The notes: a model not told the origin generated them from the letters alone. DNA of 12,516 nucleotides from Nephromyces sp. MM_2019 (GCA_015657535.1 JADHZB010001661.1:3999-16514); one strand, 5' to 3'. Numbered from the stretch's first letter, positions 1-8,073 are shown. Translations and numbers: made by a program.

Positions 1-96
1 TGTGACTTTATGTGTGTGTCTCTCTGTGACTTTATGTGTGTGTCTCTCTGTGACTTTATGTGTGTGTCTCTCTGTGACTTTATGTGTGTGTCTCTA
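1..96. repeat. 24-bp tandem repeat, 4 copies
   Basis: Four head-to-tail copies of a 24-bp unit (TGTGACTTTA followed by TGTGTGTGTC and TCTC) start at 1, 25, 49 and 73. The first three are identical and the last differs at its final base. The array probably continues off the left edge. It lies in the intron before the first visible exon of the ubiquitin-conjugating enzyme gene and is followed by a pyrimidine-rich stretch leading to the acceptor AG at 179-180. Confidence 0.9.
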
Positions 97-180
97 TGTC
101 TATGTGTGCATTCTGCAGTTCTCCTGTATTCACAGCTATTAGTACTTCATCAGCTCTCTTTAAAATCTCTTCTTCTTAAG

Positions 181-1523
181 CCCTGAAGACACGATATGGG
201 AATGTGGCACTTTTCACCTCCTCATAAAATTTTCTGAAGAATATCCGTCAAAACCTCCAAATGTGCTCTTTTTATCAAAAGTTTTTCATCCAAACGGTAA
301 GAAGAAGGGGAAGAGGAGGAAGAGGAGGAAGAGAGATTTTTCACTTTTTTCTGTCTTTTGTTGCAGGAGATTGATGTTTATCTCATCTCCCATCCTCTGC
401 CTCCGTTGTTTGTGTGCTTTTTGTTTTTTCATTGGCTTCCTTCTCTCTTGCAGTGGATGTTTGTTCCCACTAGCACATGAGCTGTTTAACATAAACACAA
501 GATAAACTGAGCGCATCACATACAAAGTCGCCTGCCCACACAGATACACTCGAAGAAACACATAAACTCACTTGCGCACACAGATATATTTGCAGAAACG
601 CGCACCCTTGTTTACCCACACAGAGACATTGAGAGCACGGGGTACACACTGGCTCATACACACACGCAAATAAACTGAGAGCATCACTCGCACACACACA
701 TAGTGTCTGTTTTTTCAGTTTATCTTGACGGGAAGATTTGCCTTGACATTTTGCAAAACCAGTGGAGTCCAATGTTTGATGTTTCAGCAGTCCTCACTTC
801 AATACAGGTACTAAGCGAGTGCATATACAGCGTGGATAATGCGTGTCATACGATTCTTTGTGTGTGTGTGTGTGTTTCTGAGAATTCTTGTCTTGCATGT
901 TAAGTATGAGAAAATTGACTCTATATGTAGTGTGGAAGATGTTTGTTACGCAATTCTCTGTGTGCTTGTGTGTTATGAGCTCTCTTTCCTCATATCTATT
1001 AAGTGTACATACACCTGTATCCACACACTTTAATCAACTTGTGAAAGCTCGTGTGTGTGTTCAGAGTCTTCTCAACGATCCTAACCCTTCATCTCCTGCC
1101 AACACTGTGGCTGCTCGCTTGTTTACGAATGATAAGTATCTCTACAATAGGAAAGTACTGGTTAGTAGTAGTGTACATACACTAGAGTTTGTGTGTGGTT
1201 GTTAAAACGCGCATATTTAGCTATTCAAGTGTGCGTGTGTGGTTGCTAAAGTGTGTGTGTGAGTGTGTCGTTACCAAGCAAAATTTGTTAACCTGTATAC
1301 GTTACTCATACTTTTTTTGACAAAGTATGTGTGCGCGTGTGTGTGTGCTTGCGTTCTTCCTAGTGATGTTTTGTCCATGCATGTACACGTGTGTGTTTTT
1401 CCCCATGAAACTTCCTGTTTCTTCTACGCTGCCAAAGCATTCTCTTTCATCACCTCATTCTTGCAGGCGTGTGTGGAAGATAGTTGGGAGATGCCAAACT
1501 TTCCCAGCTCAATGAAGGAGTAG
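181..1523 (+). CDS. UBC2: RAD6/UBC2-type ubiquitin-conjugating enzyme E2, 3' part
   Basis: E2 enzymes take ubiquitin from E1 on a catalytic cysteine and pass it, with an E3, to a substrate; RAD6 types ubiquitylate histone H2B and PCNA. Four exons join in frame: 181-296, 719-807, 1065-1160 and 1467-1523 (TAG stop), giving 118 residues. Seen in order: GPEDT, the EEYPSKPP loop, HPN split by the first visible intron, then [15 protein letters not shown] with catalytic Cys codon 739-741, [17 protein letters not shown], and helix residues ending VEDSW. LQNQWSP followed by DPNPSSPAN separates it from UBC13 or UBE2D types. The tail after DSW is short ([11 protein letters not shown]), without a long acidic extension as in budding yeast. 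Visible introns are 422, 257 and 306 nt, with donors GTAAGA, GTACTA and GTTAGT. Roughly the first 33-35 residues lie upstream of the window: exon 181-296 begins on the last base of a glycine codon. Identification is secure; the RAD6 subtype is very likely. Confidence 0.95.
496..704. repeat. Degenerate 40-bp tandem repeat inside an E2 intron
   Basis: About five diverged units start near 496, 537, 577, 617 and 657, each opening with CACA(C)AGATA or a close variant and holding A-rich words such as AGAAAC or AAATAAACTGAG. The phrase ATAAACTGAG-GCATCAC is seen twice, near 502 and 670. The array fills the second half of intron 297-718 and is CA-rich on the coding strand, opposite to most introns here, which are TG-rich. 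Confidence 0.7.
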
Positions 1524-2426
1524 CAGTACCGCCAGGCTGACACACACAGCAAGCTGAAGAATAGGGATAGAAGCTCCAGCGGATATCAAGCCAGGGGTGC
1601 ACATACACACACGCTTGTATTGGAGGAGCATATTTTGCTATGTGAATATAGAAAAACTTCCCTCTTTAAGCGATCTTCTTGTGAGGATTTATAATGTTGG
1701 AAGCATGTGTATGTGTGCGTGGATTTGGTAGCACGGGTGTGTGTGTATTCGCAGTTTCTAGTGTGCATTTAAGCTAATAGATACCCCTATCGTTACGGTA
1801 AGGATGCGCTCACTTGCAGTTTCACTCCTCTATGGGGCTTCCACAGGCTACTGAAGACTCTACTGAATCAGGCAACAGAAGAATAGCTGGTGTACATACA
1901 CTGGGGGCGACACATACACATACACAAATCCACTGTTACTTATCGAGCAATCTCAGTGTTTGTATATTCTTAGGTCCAGCAAGGACAGATAGAAGCTGCT
2001 AGCTTCTTCGCTATGAACTTGCGAGTGTGTGCATGAGCTCGTAGCTTAAGTTCACAGGTGCGTGTATTTGTGTGCGTGTGTGTGTGGGCATGTATGTGTA
2101 TGCTTATACGACCCTACTTTGAGTGTGTATCTGTGCGTGTGCCCGAACTTAGTTGATCTACTTAGTGGCACGTGTGTCTAAATCCATGAACTAACTCATC
2201 ACCGCAGTACTTCTGCATCTACTACAGAAAAGTGGTTAATCAAATCGACTATGTGTATCTGTGTGTGTACACGTACACCTAGCATACCAAAGGCTATCAC
2301 CATCTGCTTGACGACTACACCCTCACCCAGTTGCGAGTGTATGTACACCCACAAATCTAGGTTATAGCACACAGTGAGAAAGCAAGCTCTTAAACACTTT
2401 GGCTTTAGAGTCTAAGAGGAGGGTGA
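1524..2426 (+). other. No recognised gene; exon-like islands on the + strand
   Basis: This stretch lies between the E2 stop and a G-rich patch. Most of it is TG-rich filler, but several islands have coding-like composition, all in the same frame (first base divisible by 3): 1820-1889 (after acceptor CTTGCAG; contains TAG at 1884), 1974-2024 (after TTCTTAG; reads VQQGQIEAASFFAMNLR; donor GTGTGT), 2208-2252 (after ACCGCAG; reads YFCIYYRKVVNQIDY; donor GTGTAT) and 2283-2336 (reads HTKGYHHLLDDYTLTQLR; donor GTGTAT). The gap between the last two is only 30 nt, short for an intron, and the TAG at 1884 breaks the first island. I recognise no protein family. It could be a divergent short-exon gene, a decayed gene, or chance. 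Confidence 0.3.
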
Positions 2427-2486
2427 GTAAGATGATGGGTGAGGGGGGCGAGGGTGGATGAAACGACGGGTTCGGGGGGGAGCGAG
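2419..2486 (+). other. G-rich patch
   Basis: A purine/G-rich stretch on the + strand with several G runs (GGG, GGG, GGGGGG, GGG, GGG, GGGGGGG). It begins at a good donor-like AGGGTGAGTAAG (2421-2431) and lies where the flanking DNA changes from TG-rich to CA-rich. The G-run spacing allows G-quadruplex formation on the + strand or its RNA. Confidence 0.6.
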
Positions 2487-2559
2487 TAGGAAGGAGCAGC
2501 AGAAGATGCTCAGCTAAAAGCTACTCTGAAGAAATATGGGGCTATTATCTTCAAAAGCC

Positions 2560-2960
2560 CTCACAAACACAGGACAAAAGCACATACACACTCACACAGA
2601 TAGAAGCCAAGCATACACACGCGCACACAAGGAAAACTGTACACACAGACAGAATACACACCCAAGGATACACACAAAGGTAAGAAAAAAAAATGCCCAT
2701 ACATGTAAATTTACACGCACACACAGCAGAACAAGCCCTCACAAGTACTTGTGCACATTTAAGCACATTCCAATGCATATTCAACCGAACACACGCACAC
2801 ATACCCAAAACCACATATAAATACCCATATGCACACGCACAAATAGATACACACAAGATTACTCCCACGCTTAGCTCTTCAAACTTTGCAACACACGCCC
2901 TATAAAATAAATCAGATATGATGATGCTTTCAAAAGCTACGCACACGCACACACCCCAAG
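2560..2960. repeat. CA-rich simple-sequence block
   Basis: About 400 bp dominated by CACACA words and interrupted by A-rich spacers; the - strand is therefore TG-rich. Open frames on both strands (for example 2536-2820 on + and 2551-2976 on -) are by-products of the repeat. The block lies downstream of the minus-strand gene at 3529-5943, so a transcript reading past that gene's stop would carry UG repeats. No gene is supported. Confidence 0.7.
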
Positions 2961-3012
2961 AAACGAACCTGAGCAATCAAAGGCTTGCTCTATTCACAAG
3001 CAATCGACGCAG

Positions 3013-3024
3013 GTGTACGTACAC
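3013..3024. promoter_or_regulatory. Perfect 12-bp palindrome GTGTACGTACAC
   Basis: This is a self-complementary copy of the motif that recurs through the window, extended to GGTGTACGTACACC (3012-3025). It lies in the interval between the E2 gene and the minus-strand gene, in a short non-repetitive stretch. It could be a binding site for a dimeric DNA-binding protein; the function is unknown. Confidence 0.5.
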
Positions 3025-3232
3025 CATCCACTATCATACTAAAGGCAAAGGGCTTACTCTGGTGTGTTACTTAGTGGCATCACTTTCACGGAATAACAGA
3101 CACGTCATGCGCCCTATTTTACTATACGGAAAACACACCAAGAAGGAGCCTCAGTAAACCTCAGCTATTTGTGTGTGTGTGCGGCTAAACAGCACATCTC
3201 TTTGGTTGCTTAACTTGCACATACAGTTAACC

Positions 3233-3460
3233 ACGCCCCAAAAAGTTTGTACACCCCCCACACCCCTCACAAGTACTTGTGTATGTACACCTCCTAGAAG
3301 TACTCATAACCCTACACCCCCCACACCACCTACAAGTACTCGTGTATGTACACCTCCCATACCTCCCACATGTACTCGTGTTTGTAAACCTCCCACACCC
3401 TCCACAAGCACTTGTATCTGTAAACCCCCCACAACCCCCACGAGCATTGGTTCACTCCTC
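3233..3460. repeat. 36-bp minisatellite, about 6 copies
   Basis: Full 36-bp units start at 3296, 3332, 3368 and 3404, each opening A(C/G)AAGTACT or a close variant and ending in a C-rich run. A 27-bp truncated unit starts at 3269, with degenerate partial copies before it (3233-3268) and after it (from 3440). Two units contain GTGTATGTACAC, the recurring palindromic motif (3279-3290 and 3342-3353). Because 36 is a multiple of 3, the array is open in a frame on each strand (12-residue periodic ORFs 3173-3580 on + and 3304-3528 on -). It ends about 70 bp short of the stop codon of the minus-strand gene. I treat it as noncoding. Confidence 0.85.
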
Positions 3461-3528
3461 ACAACACTCCCCACACCTCCACAGATACTCGGACGCTTCC
3501 TGCGTCCCCCACTCCCCCCACCACCCAC

Positions 3529-5943
3529 TCAAAAGTTAAAGCTCAACGATATCCCGAGATTCCCAGGGCCAACCCCATGAACGAAGCCATTGGGGCCAAG
3601 AAGATGCGAAGACTCGTCAGGCACACAGCTGACTTGAACGGAAGTCTTTCCATTCTGATAGCTTCCTGCGAGGTTGAGATTAGTATCAGGCACACGGTAG
3701 GCTAGACCTACGCTGAGGGGGGGGCTAGCAGCAGCAGCAGCCTGAGCAGCTTGAGAGACAGCACTCACCTGATTCTTAAGCTTAGATATCTGCAGTTGCT
3801 GGGCCTGAACGAGCTGAATGAGTTTCTTCTTCTGCTCTTCAAGGGTAGCCAAGTTGTTAAGCTGCTTCTTGGGGGGTTTCCCTGGTGTGTGTGCGGGGGC
3901 TTTGGGAGACTTTCCAGGGATTGAGTCACGAGGAGAAGCTTTCCCTGGGGTGCTGGAGCCACCAATAGCTTTGGCAGTTTTGATTTGCTGCGAGAGGGGT
4001 GGTGGGGGGGTTGATTGCCTTCTATCTTTCTCCACACTTGTTGCCCCCCCAGCATGATCATCACTCTGTGCTTCACTCTTGGGTTCTTGAGTATCCTTCT
4101 TGACGAAGCTCACCCTCTGATTGGGGGGCGATTCATCATGCAGAAACCCATCCCCCTGAAGATTTACACTATCATCTTCATCAACTTCTCCTTCATCTTC
4201 ATTTGCTTCTTCATACGCTTCTTCTGCCTTCGTGCTTTCTTCTTGATCATCGAGCGAATCAACTCCATCAGAAATCGTATCTTCGCCTGAAGAAGACGAT
4301 GAAACACCCCCCCGATCTATTGCTTCTTCCTCTTCTTCCTGCTCCCTCCTAGCCTTCTCTATAGCAGCAAAATGAGCAAGAAAACCTCCAAACTTCTTCT
4401 TCTCATCTTCAGGATCAAAAGAAAACGGTTCTTGCTTGAAGATGGAGACGTTTGAGAACATTGAATCGATCTCTGATACGAAGAAGTTCGTAGCAATCTC
4501 AAAAGGCGTCTGAATGCTACGAATCTGTGTTTGTGTGTCGCTATCCTTGAGAAGCTCAGGCTTCATCACACTCTTTCTTCTCAAGAAATTACCTCCAAAC
4601 ACATCTCCCAAAGAAGAAGAGATAGACGGAGAAGGAGAAGAAGGAGAAGAAGGAGAAGAAGAAGAAGAAGGAGAAGAAGGAGAAGAAGGAGAAGAAGCAG
4701 CTCCTCCACTAAGCGAGGATGATGAAGAAGTTGCTGACCTACTTGAAGCAGTAGAACCGAGAGAAGCATCTCTCTCTCCACCACCCCCCTCGGAATTTGG
4801 GGTAGTTAAGATAGTCAATGCCTTCCTCTTCACCAGTGAAAGCTGCTGTGTGTAGATTGTGTATAGAGACATCATCATGAGATCTTCAATTTCTCTTGAG
4901 CCCGGAGAAGAAGCAGCAGAATCACTCGATTGTGTGTTTGGCGAAGCCGAGAGAGAAGCTCTTTGATTGTATAACCTTCTAGTAGCGTGTATCAACGAGT
5001 TAACTGAAACCCCAAGCTGAGGGAGAAGCTCTCCAGCATCTAATCGCTTCTTCCACTGAGCAATTTCCTTCAAAAAGTACGAAGATGCCAGCTGATAAGC
5101 ACTCTGATGGTTTTCTTGCGTGTGTGTTGCTGAAAGGGGCGGGGAATTCCCCCCAAAAGGCTTGTCACTAGAAGGCGGTGGAGGTGAGCCGTGTGTGGAG
5201 GGAGGAGCACCACCAGGGGAAGAAACAGCGACAGTTTGAGGGGGCTTTGTAGGCATTTCACACGGTTTGCTACTGTGTGTTAGGCTTGAGTTGGTTACGG
5301 CATCATGCTGCATGGCTTGGGGGGGATAGTGGTGGCGTCGTGGTGAGCTGCTAAAGATTGCATTCAGTGAAAGCTGGGAGTTGTTGCTGACTCGTTGTAG
5401 ATGTCGGGGGGAAGAGAAACTCTCTTCACCTTCTTCCACCCCCCTCATCCTGCTATCTTTATCGTTAACCCCCCCCAAAAACCCCCTAGAAATCTCATCT
5501 TCAGTCCTAAAAGAGGAAGTTTTTATGCGATTTGTGTGCGTGGAGCGATAATTTCTCACCCCCCAGTCTATAGCCTTCCTTGGTGAGGTATATTTCATAA
5601 AAATATCAGCATTCCCGTCGGAATGCCTCACATTGCGTAACATGTTGTTGCTTTTGCCTAACACAGGCTGCTTCAAGATGAAGATGAGGAAAAAAGCGAG
5701 CAGAAAACTGTTGATGAAGAGCTCCTTCCTCACCCATGTTAGGGAAAAACCACAAAAATTGCTCAAAACATCATCTTCATCTAATTTTGAGGAGGAATGC
5801 GATGTTTCTAGCGATTTTCCAGCGTTTACTTTAGCAAAATCCTCCAAGTTCGAGCTATTTGCAGCCATTTTGACAGACAATTGACGAGAAACTCGGTGTC
5901 CTACGTTGGAGGAAGAGGAGTTTCCCTGAGGAAACTCCGTCAT
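3529..5943 (-). CDS. Unrecognised 804-residue Ser/Glu-rich single-pass membrane protein
   Basis: A single uninterrupted frame from ATG (5943) to TGA (3529-3531). I recognise no family. Order of regions: polar N-terminus (1-70); one hydrophobic segment (about 75-91, FINSFLLAFFLIFIL), likely a signal anchor or recessed signal; disordered basic and Pro/Ser stretches (100-280); helical island (about 285-330, SYFLKEIAQWKKRL); second island (351-380); Ser/Pro repeats (395-445, SPSSPSS type); helical island (474-540) running into EEEEEE; acidic stretch (550-595); basic TPGK/IPGK/TPGK repeats (664-693); coiled coil (698-735); Ala run; and a beta-like end (744-804) finishing GISLSFNF. A second ATG lies at residue 26. 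A donor-like CAG/GTGAGT occurs in the coiled-coil part, but the frame reads through sensibly. Length, base composition against the flanks and absence of stops make a real gene likely. The membrane anchor plus disorder resembles secreted or organelle proteins of apicomplexans, but that is inference. Confidence 0.8.
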   Translation of the reverse strand: MTEFPQGNSSSSNVGHRVSRQLSVKMAANSSNLEDFAKVNAGKSLETSHSSSKLDEDDVLSNFCGFSLTWVRKELFINSFLLAFFLIFILKQPVLGKSNNMLRNVRHSDGNADIFMKYTSPRKAIDWGVRNYRSTHTNRIKTSSFRTEDEISRGFLGGVNDKDSRMRGVEEGEESFSSPRHLQRVSNNSQLSLNAIFSSSPRRHHYPPQAMQHDAVTNSSLTHSSKPCEMPTKPPQTVAVSSPGGAPPSTHGSPPPPSSDKPFGGNSPPLSATHTQENHQSAYQLASSYFLKEIAQWKKRLDAGELLPQLGVSVNSLIHATRRLYNQRASLSASPNTQSSDSAASSPGSREIEDLMMMSLYTIYTQQLSLVKRKALTILTTPNSEGGGGERDASLGSTASSRSATSSSSSLSGGAASSPSSPSSPSSSSSPSSPSSPSPSISSSLGDVFGGNFLRRKSVMKPELLKDSDTQTQIRSIQTPFEIATNFFVSEIDSMFSNVSIFKQEPFSFDPEDEKKKFGGFLAHFAAIEKARREQEEEEEAIDRGGVSSSSSGEDTISDGVDSLDDQEESTKAEEAYEEANEDEGEVDEDDSVNLQGDGFLHDESPPNQRVSFVKKDTQEPKSEAQSDDHAGGATSVEKDRRQSTPPPPLSQQIKTAKAIGGSSTPGKASPRDSIPGKSPKAPAHTPGKPPKKQLNNLATLEEQKKKLIQLVQAQQLQISKLKNQVSAVSQAAQAAAAASPPLSVGLAYRVPDTNLNLAGSYQNGKTSVQVSCVPDESSHLLGPNGFVHGVGPGNLGISLSFNF
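4611..4698. repeat. Purine-only GAA/GGA triplet tract inside the minus-strand gene
   Basis: On the + strand almost 90 bases are purines (GAAGAAGGA-type triplets) with only isolated pyrimidines near the left end. On the coding (-) strand it is TTC/TCC and encodes the Ser/Pro-rich stretch at about residues 415-445. It is nearly mirror-symmetric, a form that can adopt triplex DNA. It also creates an acidic (Glu/Gly) open frame on the + strand (4514-4855), which I regard as a shadow. Confidence 0.85.
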
Positions 5944-6855
5944 CTAAGAGAAGGGGAATCTAAAGAAATTTTAGGTTAGGAGTTTGAGGAAAAGTCTTTC
6001 GGTGTGAATCTCTAGTTGAGAAGAGTGGTATTTTAGTGGTTTTCTGAGTAGTAGACGTCATGTATACAAAAAGAATTCCCTAGAAGATGTGCTTCCTAGA
6101 AGATGATGAGGAAATAGACGTATTAAGTGAGCATATATCTCATAAACAAGAAGTAAAATAGGGAAAAGAAGCGAAAAAACTCGTGTAAAAGCTCACCAAT
6201 AGATGAAGACGAAACAGTTGCGGCGAAAACTCCAAAATTTTTGAGAACAAAGTAGAATTATAGGCAAAAAATGAAAAGTTTGAGGAGTTAAACCGCTAAT
6301 TAGCCTATGAAATGGAAAAAAATAGCGTTAATTAAAAACAAGAGCAGGGAAATGCGTGGTATTTAAGAAGAAGAGAAGGAAAAACAGAATAAATGGAGAT
6401 AAAAAGTCGGAAAAACAGCGAAAACTGAAAAGAACACGGGGGAAAATAGCAAAACTTCCAAGAAGAGGAGGAAGAACAGCAAAATACCCTACAAGAGGAG
6501 GGAAAACTACTTCGTCTTCACAAGCGTGGGCGACAGAAGATCAACGGGAGAAGCATTTCCTGCTTTTTAACAACAGAGAAAATCTCAAACTCCGGAAATC
6601 CACATCTTCATATTTTCCCACTTTTTTCAATAATATAACAGCCACACACATACATCTTCTGGTTGATTATGGAAAAATCATCAACAAATTGAATAAAAAC
6701 TGGGATTCTACAGATGAGGAGGTATTGAGGAGTAACAAAAACGTCTAAAACATACTTTTTTCGGTAATAATCCACTCATTACAGAGGAAATTAGAGCGGT
6801 GTAGGTACACTCATTGTAAAATGACAGTGGAAGACTACAAGGAGGGGGGGGGATA
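5944..6855. other. A- and purine-rich intergenic DNA, probable 5' region of the minus-strand gene
   Basis: About 900 bp upstream of the minus-strand ATG. It is A- and G-rich on the + strand and, unlike the rest of the window, almost free of TG/CA repeats. The longest open frame (6356-6748, +) starts at GTG rather than ATG and encodes a Lys/Arg-rich low-complexity sequence, as expected from purine-rich DNA, so I do not call it a gene. A run of nine G lies near 6844-6852. It should hold the promoter and 5' leader of the 804-residue gene, but I find no convincing core motif. Confidence 0.5.
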
Positions 6856-6914
6856 ATTTTTAATTAGCATCTCTTTGTGCTTTTCGAGTTGAAGGTCTAA
6901 GGGGGTTTAGCGTT

Positions 6915-7008
6915 GTGTGTGTGGGTGTGTGTGAGTGTGGTAGTGTGTGTGGGTGTGTGTGAGTGTGGTAGTGTGTGTGGGTGTGTGTGAGTGTGGTAGT
7001 GTGTGTGG
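6915..7008. repeat. 28-bp TG-rich tandem repeat, 3.4 copies
   Basis: Three identical 28-bp units (GTGTGTGTGG, GTGTGTGTGA, GTGTGGTA) start at 6915, 6943 and 6971, followed by a partial unit at 6999. Further irregular TG/GGTG sequence continues to about 7180. No coding function is apparent. Confidence 0.9.
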
Positions 7009-7189
7009 TTGGGTGGGCGTGTATGCAGGTATTGACGTGTGTGCGTTAGAATGGGCGGGTGTTGGTTTAGGCGGCTAGATGTAGGTGTGTGTATATGCTA
7101 TGTAGGTAAATAAGCACTGCTGTGTGGGCGGGGGTTGATTTGTGTGCTGTGTGGATAGGAGTGGTAGGAATTGGTGTTTGTGTATTATC

Positions 7190-7597
7190 AAATACCCCCA
7201 GAAGGTGGGTGCCCATCCCCACCCCCCAACATTTCTCCCCACAGAGCCCCTCTAATAGAGGGCTTCTCACTCTCCATTCCATAACCCCAACGCATATACC
7301 CTCCAGTTATACCCGGTACCACGCTAGGATCTCATCACAACACCCTCAAGTTTCAACCTTCCATTTCCCCCACACTCCAGAAAACAACACACACTTAGCT
7401 CGAATAAACACCCAATCCGCCCAACATACCAAACCCACCCAACACACACCACCCAACCCCCCACTGAGCTACATCCCCAACAATCTACCTCGCATACCCC
7501 CCCGCACATCAGCCAACTCACTGAGCTTCTCATCCCACCCCCTAACCCACCACCCTCCTTCCCCCCTACTCCTCCCCCGGGATTGGGGTTAAGTGAA
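7190..7597. other. C-rich block without a supported gene
   Basis: About 400 bp strongly biased to C and A on the + strand, with many CCCC and CCACC runs. An open frame spans 7122-7592 (+) but encodes only Pro/Thr/Ser/His low-complexity sequence, and its start lies in the TG repeat, so I do not call it a gene. It resembles the C-rich flank at 3240-3540. It is also a larger version of the TG-then-C-rich order seen in citrate synthase intron 9661-9840, so part of it could be a polypyrimidine tract before an unrecognised exon. Confidence 0.45.
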
Positions 7598-7609
7598 GTG
7601 TACGTACAC
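7598..7609. promoter_or_regulatory. Perfect 12-bp palindrome GTGTACGTACAC
   Basis: This copy of the recurring motif lies immediately at the right edge of the C-rich block, in intergenic DNA about 1.2 kb upstream of the citrate synthase start. It is identical in its 12-bp core to the copies at 3013 and 11601. Confidence 0.5.
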
Positions 7610-8073
7610 CCACTCCCTCATATTGCTGCTTAACCTGTTTCTACCTCCCCTAATCTCCACCTTCCCGCCTTCTACAACTAACAAAAAGCAACTTCCCGAC
7701 ACCCCTCAGTACTGGCGAAGCGCATGGAATCCAATCCTTCTTCACTCCTAAAAGAGCAGAAAAACGTTTATACTGTACGTATACCCCCCTTGAAGATGTA
7801 TGAATGAGGGGTTTACATAGAAGGAGGTGTTCGAGGGTGGACCTCCCTCCTTTTCATCTTCATCGCAGAATTTGGATTGGGAAAGTGTGTGCTATCTGTG
7901 TGGGTGTACTGTATGTGTGCTGTGTGTACTGTGTGTGTGCATTTCCATGTATGCGAATGTGTAAGAATCGTGTGTTGCGTAGAAGCTGCAGTTTTCAGTG
8001 TGTGAGGTGTAAGGAGGGAGAGGATTGCGAATGCCTTGTTTTCCATGTGTGACGATGCTATATAGTGTTTTGT
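7610..8073 (+). other. Intergenic DNA with short exon-like islands
   Basis: No recognised gene. Possible exon islands on the + strand are: sequence after acceptor-like CCCCTCAG (7700-7708), open in all three frames for at least 14 codons, one reading LAKRMESNPSSLLKEQKNVY; a 16-nt piece 7869-7884 between CATCGCAG and GTGTGTG; and 7999-8046 between GTTTTCAG and GTGTGA, open in one frame only and reading CVRCKEGEDCECLVFH. The rest is TG-rich. I could not join these into a convincing protein. Confidence 0.25.

Noticed and set aside
2551..2976. 141-codon Cys/Val-rich open frame on -
   Set aside because: It is translation of TG repeats; Cys-Val alternation is the signature of GTGT sequence.
3761..3776. 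Donor-like CAG/GTGAGT on the - strand within the orphan gene
   Set aside because: No acceptor at a reasonable distance keeps the frame, and the sequence reads through as a normal coiled-coil stretch.
4514..4855. Acidic Glu/Gly open frame on +
   Set aside because: It is the complement of the TTC/TCC repeat inside the well-supported minus-strand gene.
6356..6748. 130-codon Lys/Arg-rich open frame on +
   Set aside because: It starts at GTG, has low-complexity composition expected from purine-rich DNA, and lies in the 5' region of the minus-strand gene.
7122..7592. 156-codon Pro/Thr/Ser/His open frame on +
   Set aside because: It crosses from a TG repeat into a C-rich block; the residues only mirror base composition.
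7724..7807. 27-codon ATG-started small ORF (MESNPSSLLKEQK...)
   Set aside because: It is too short, with two overlapping frames equally open; kept only as part of an exon-island observation.
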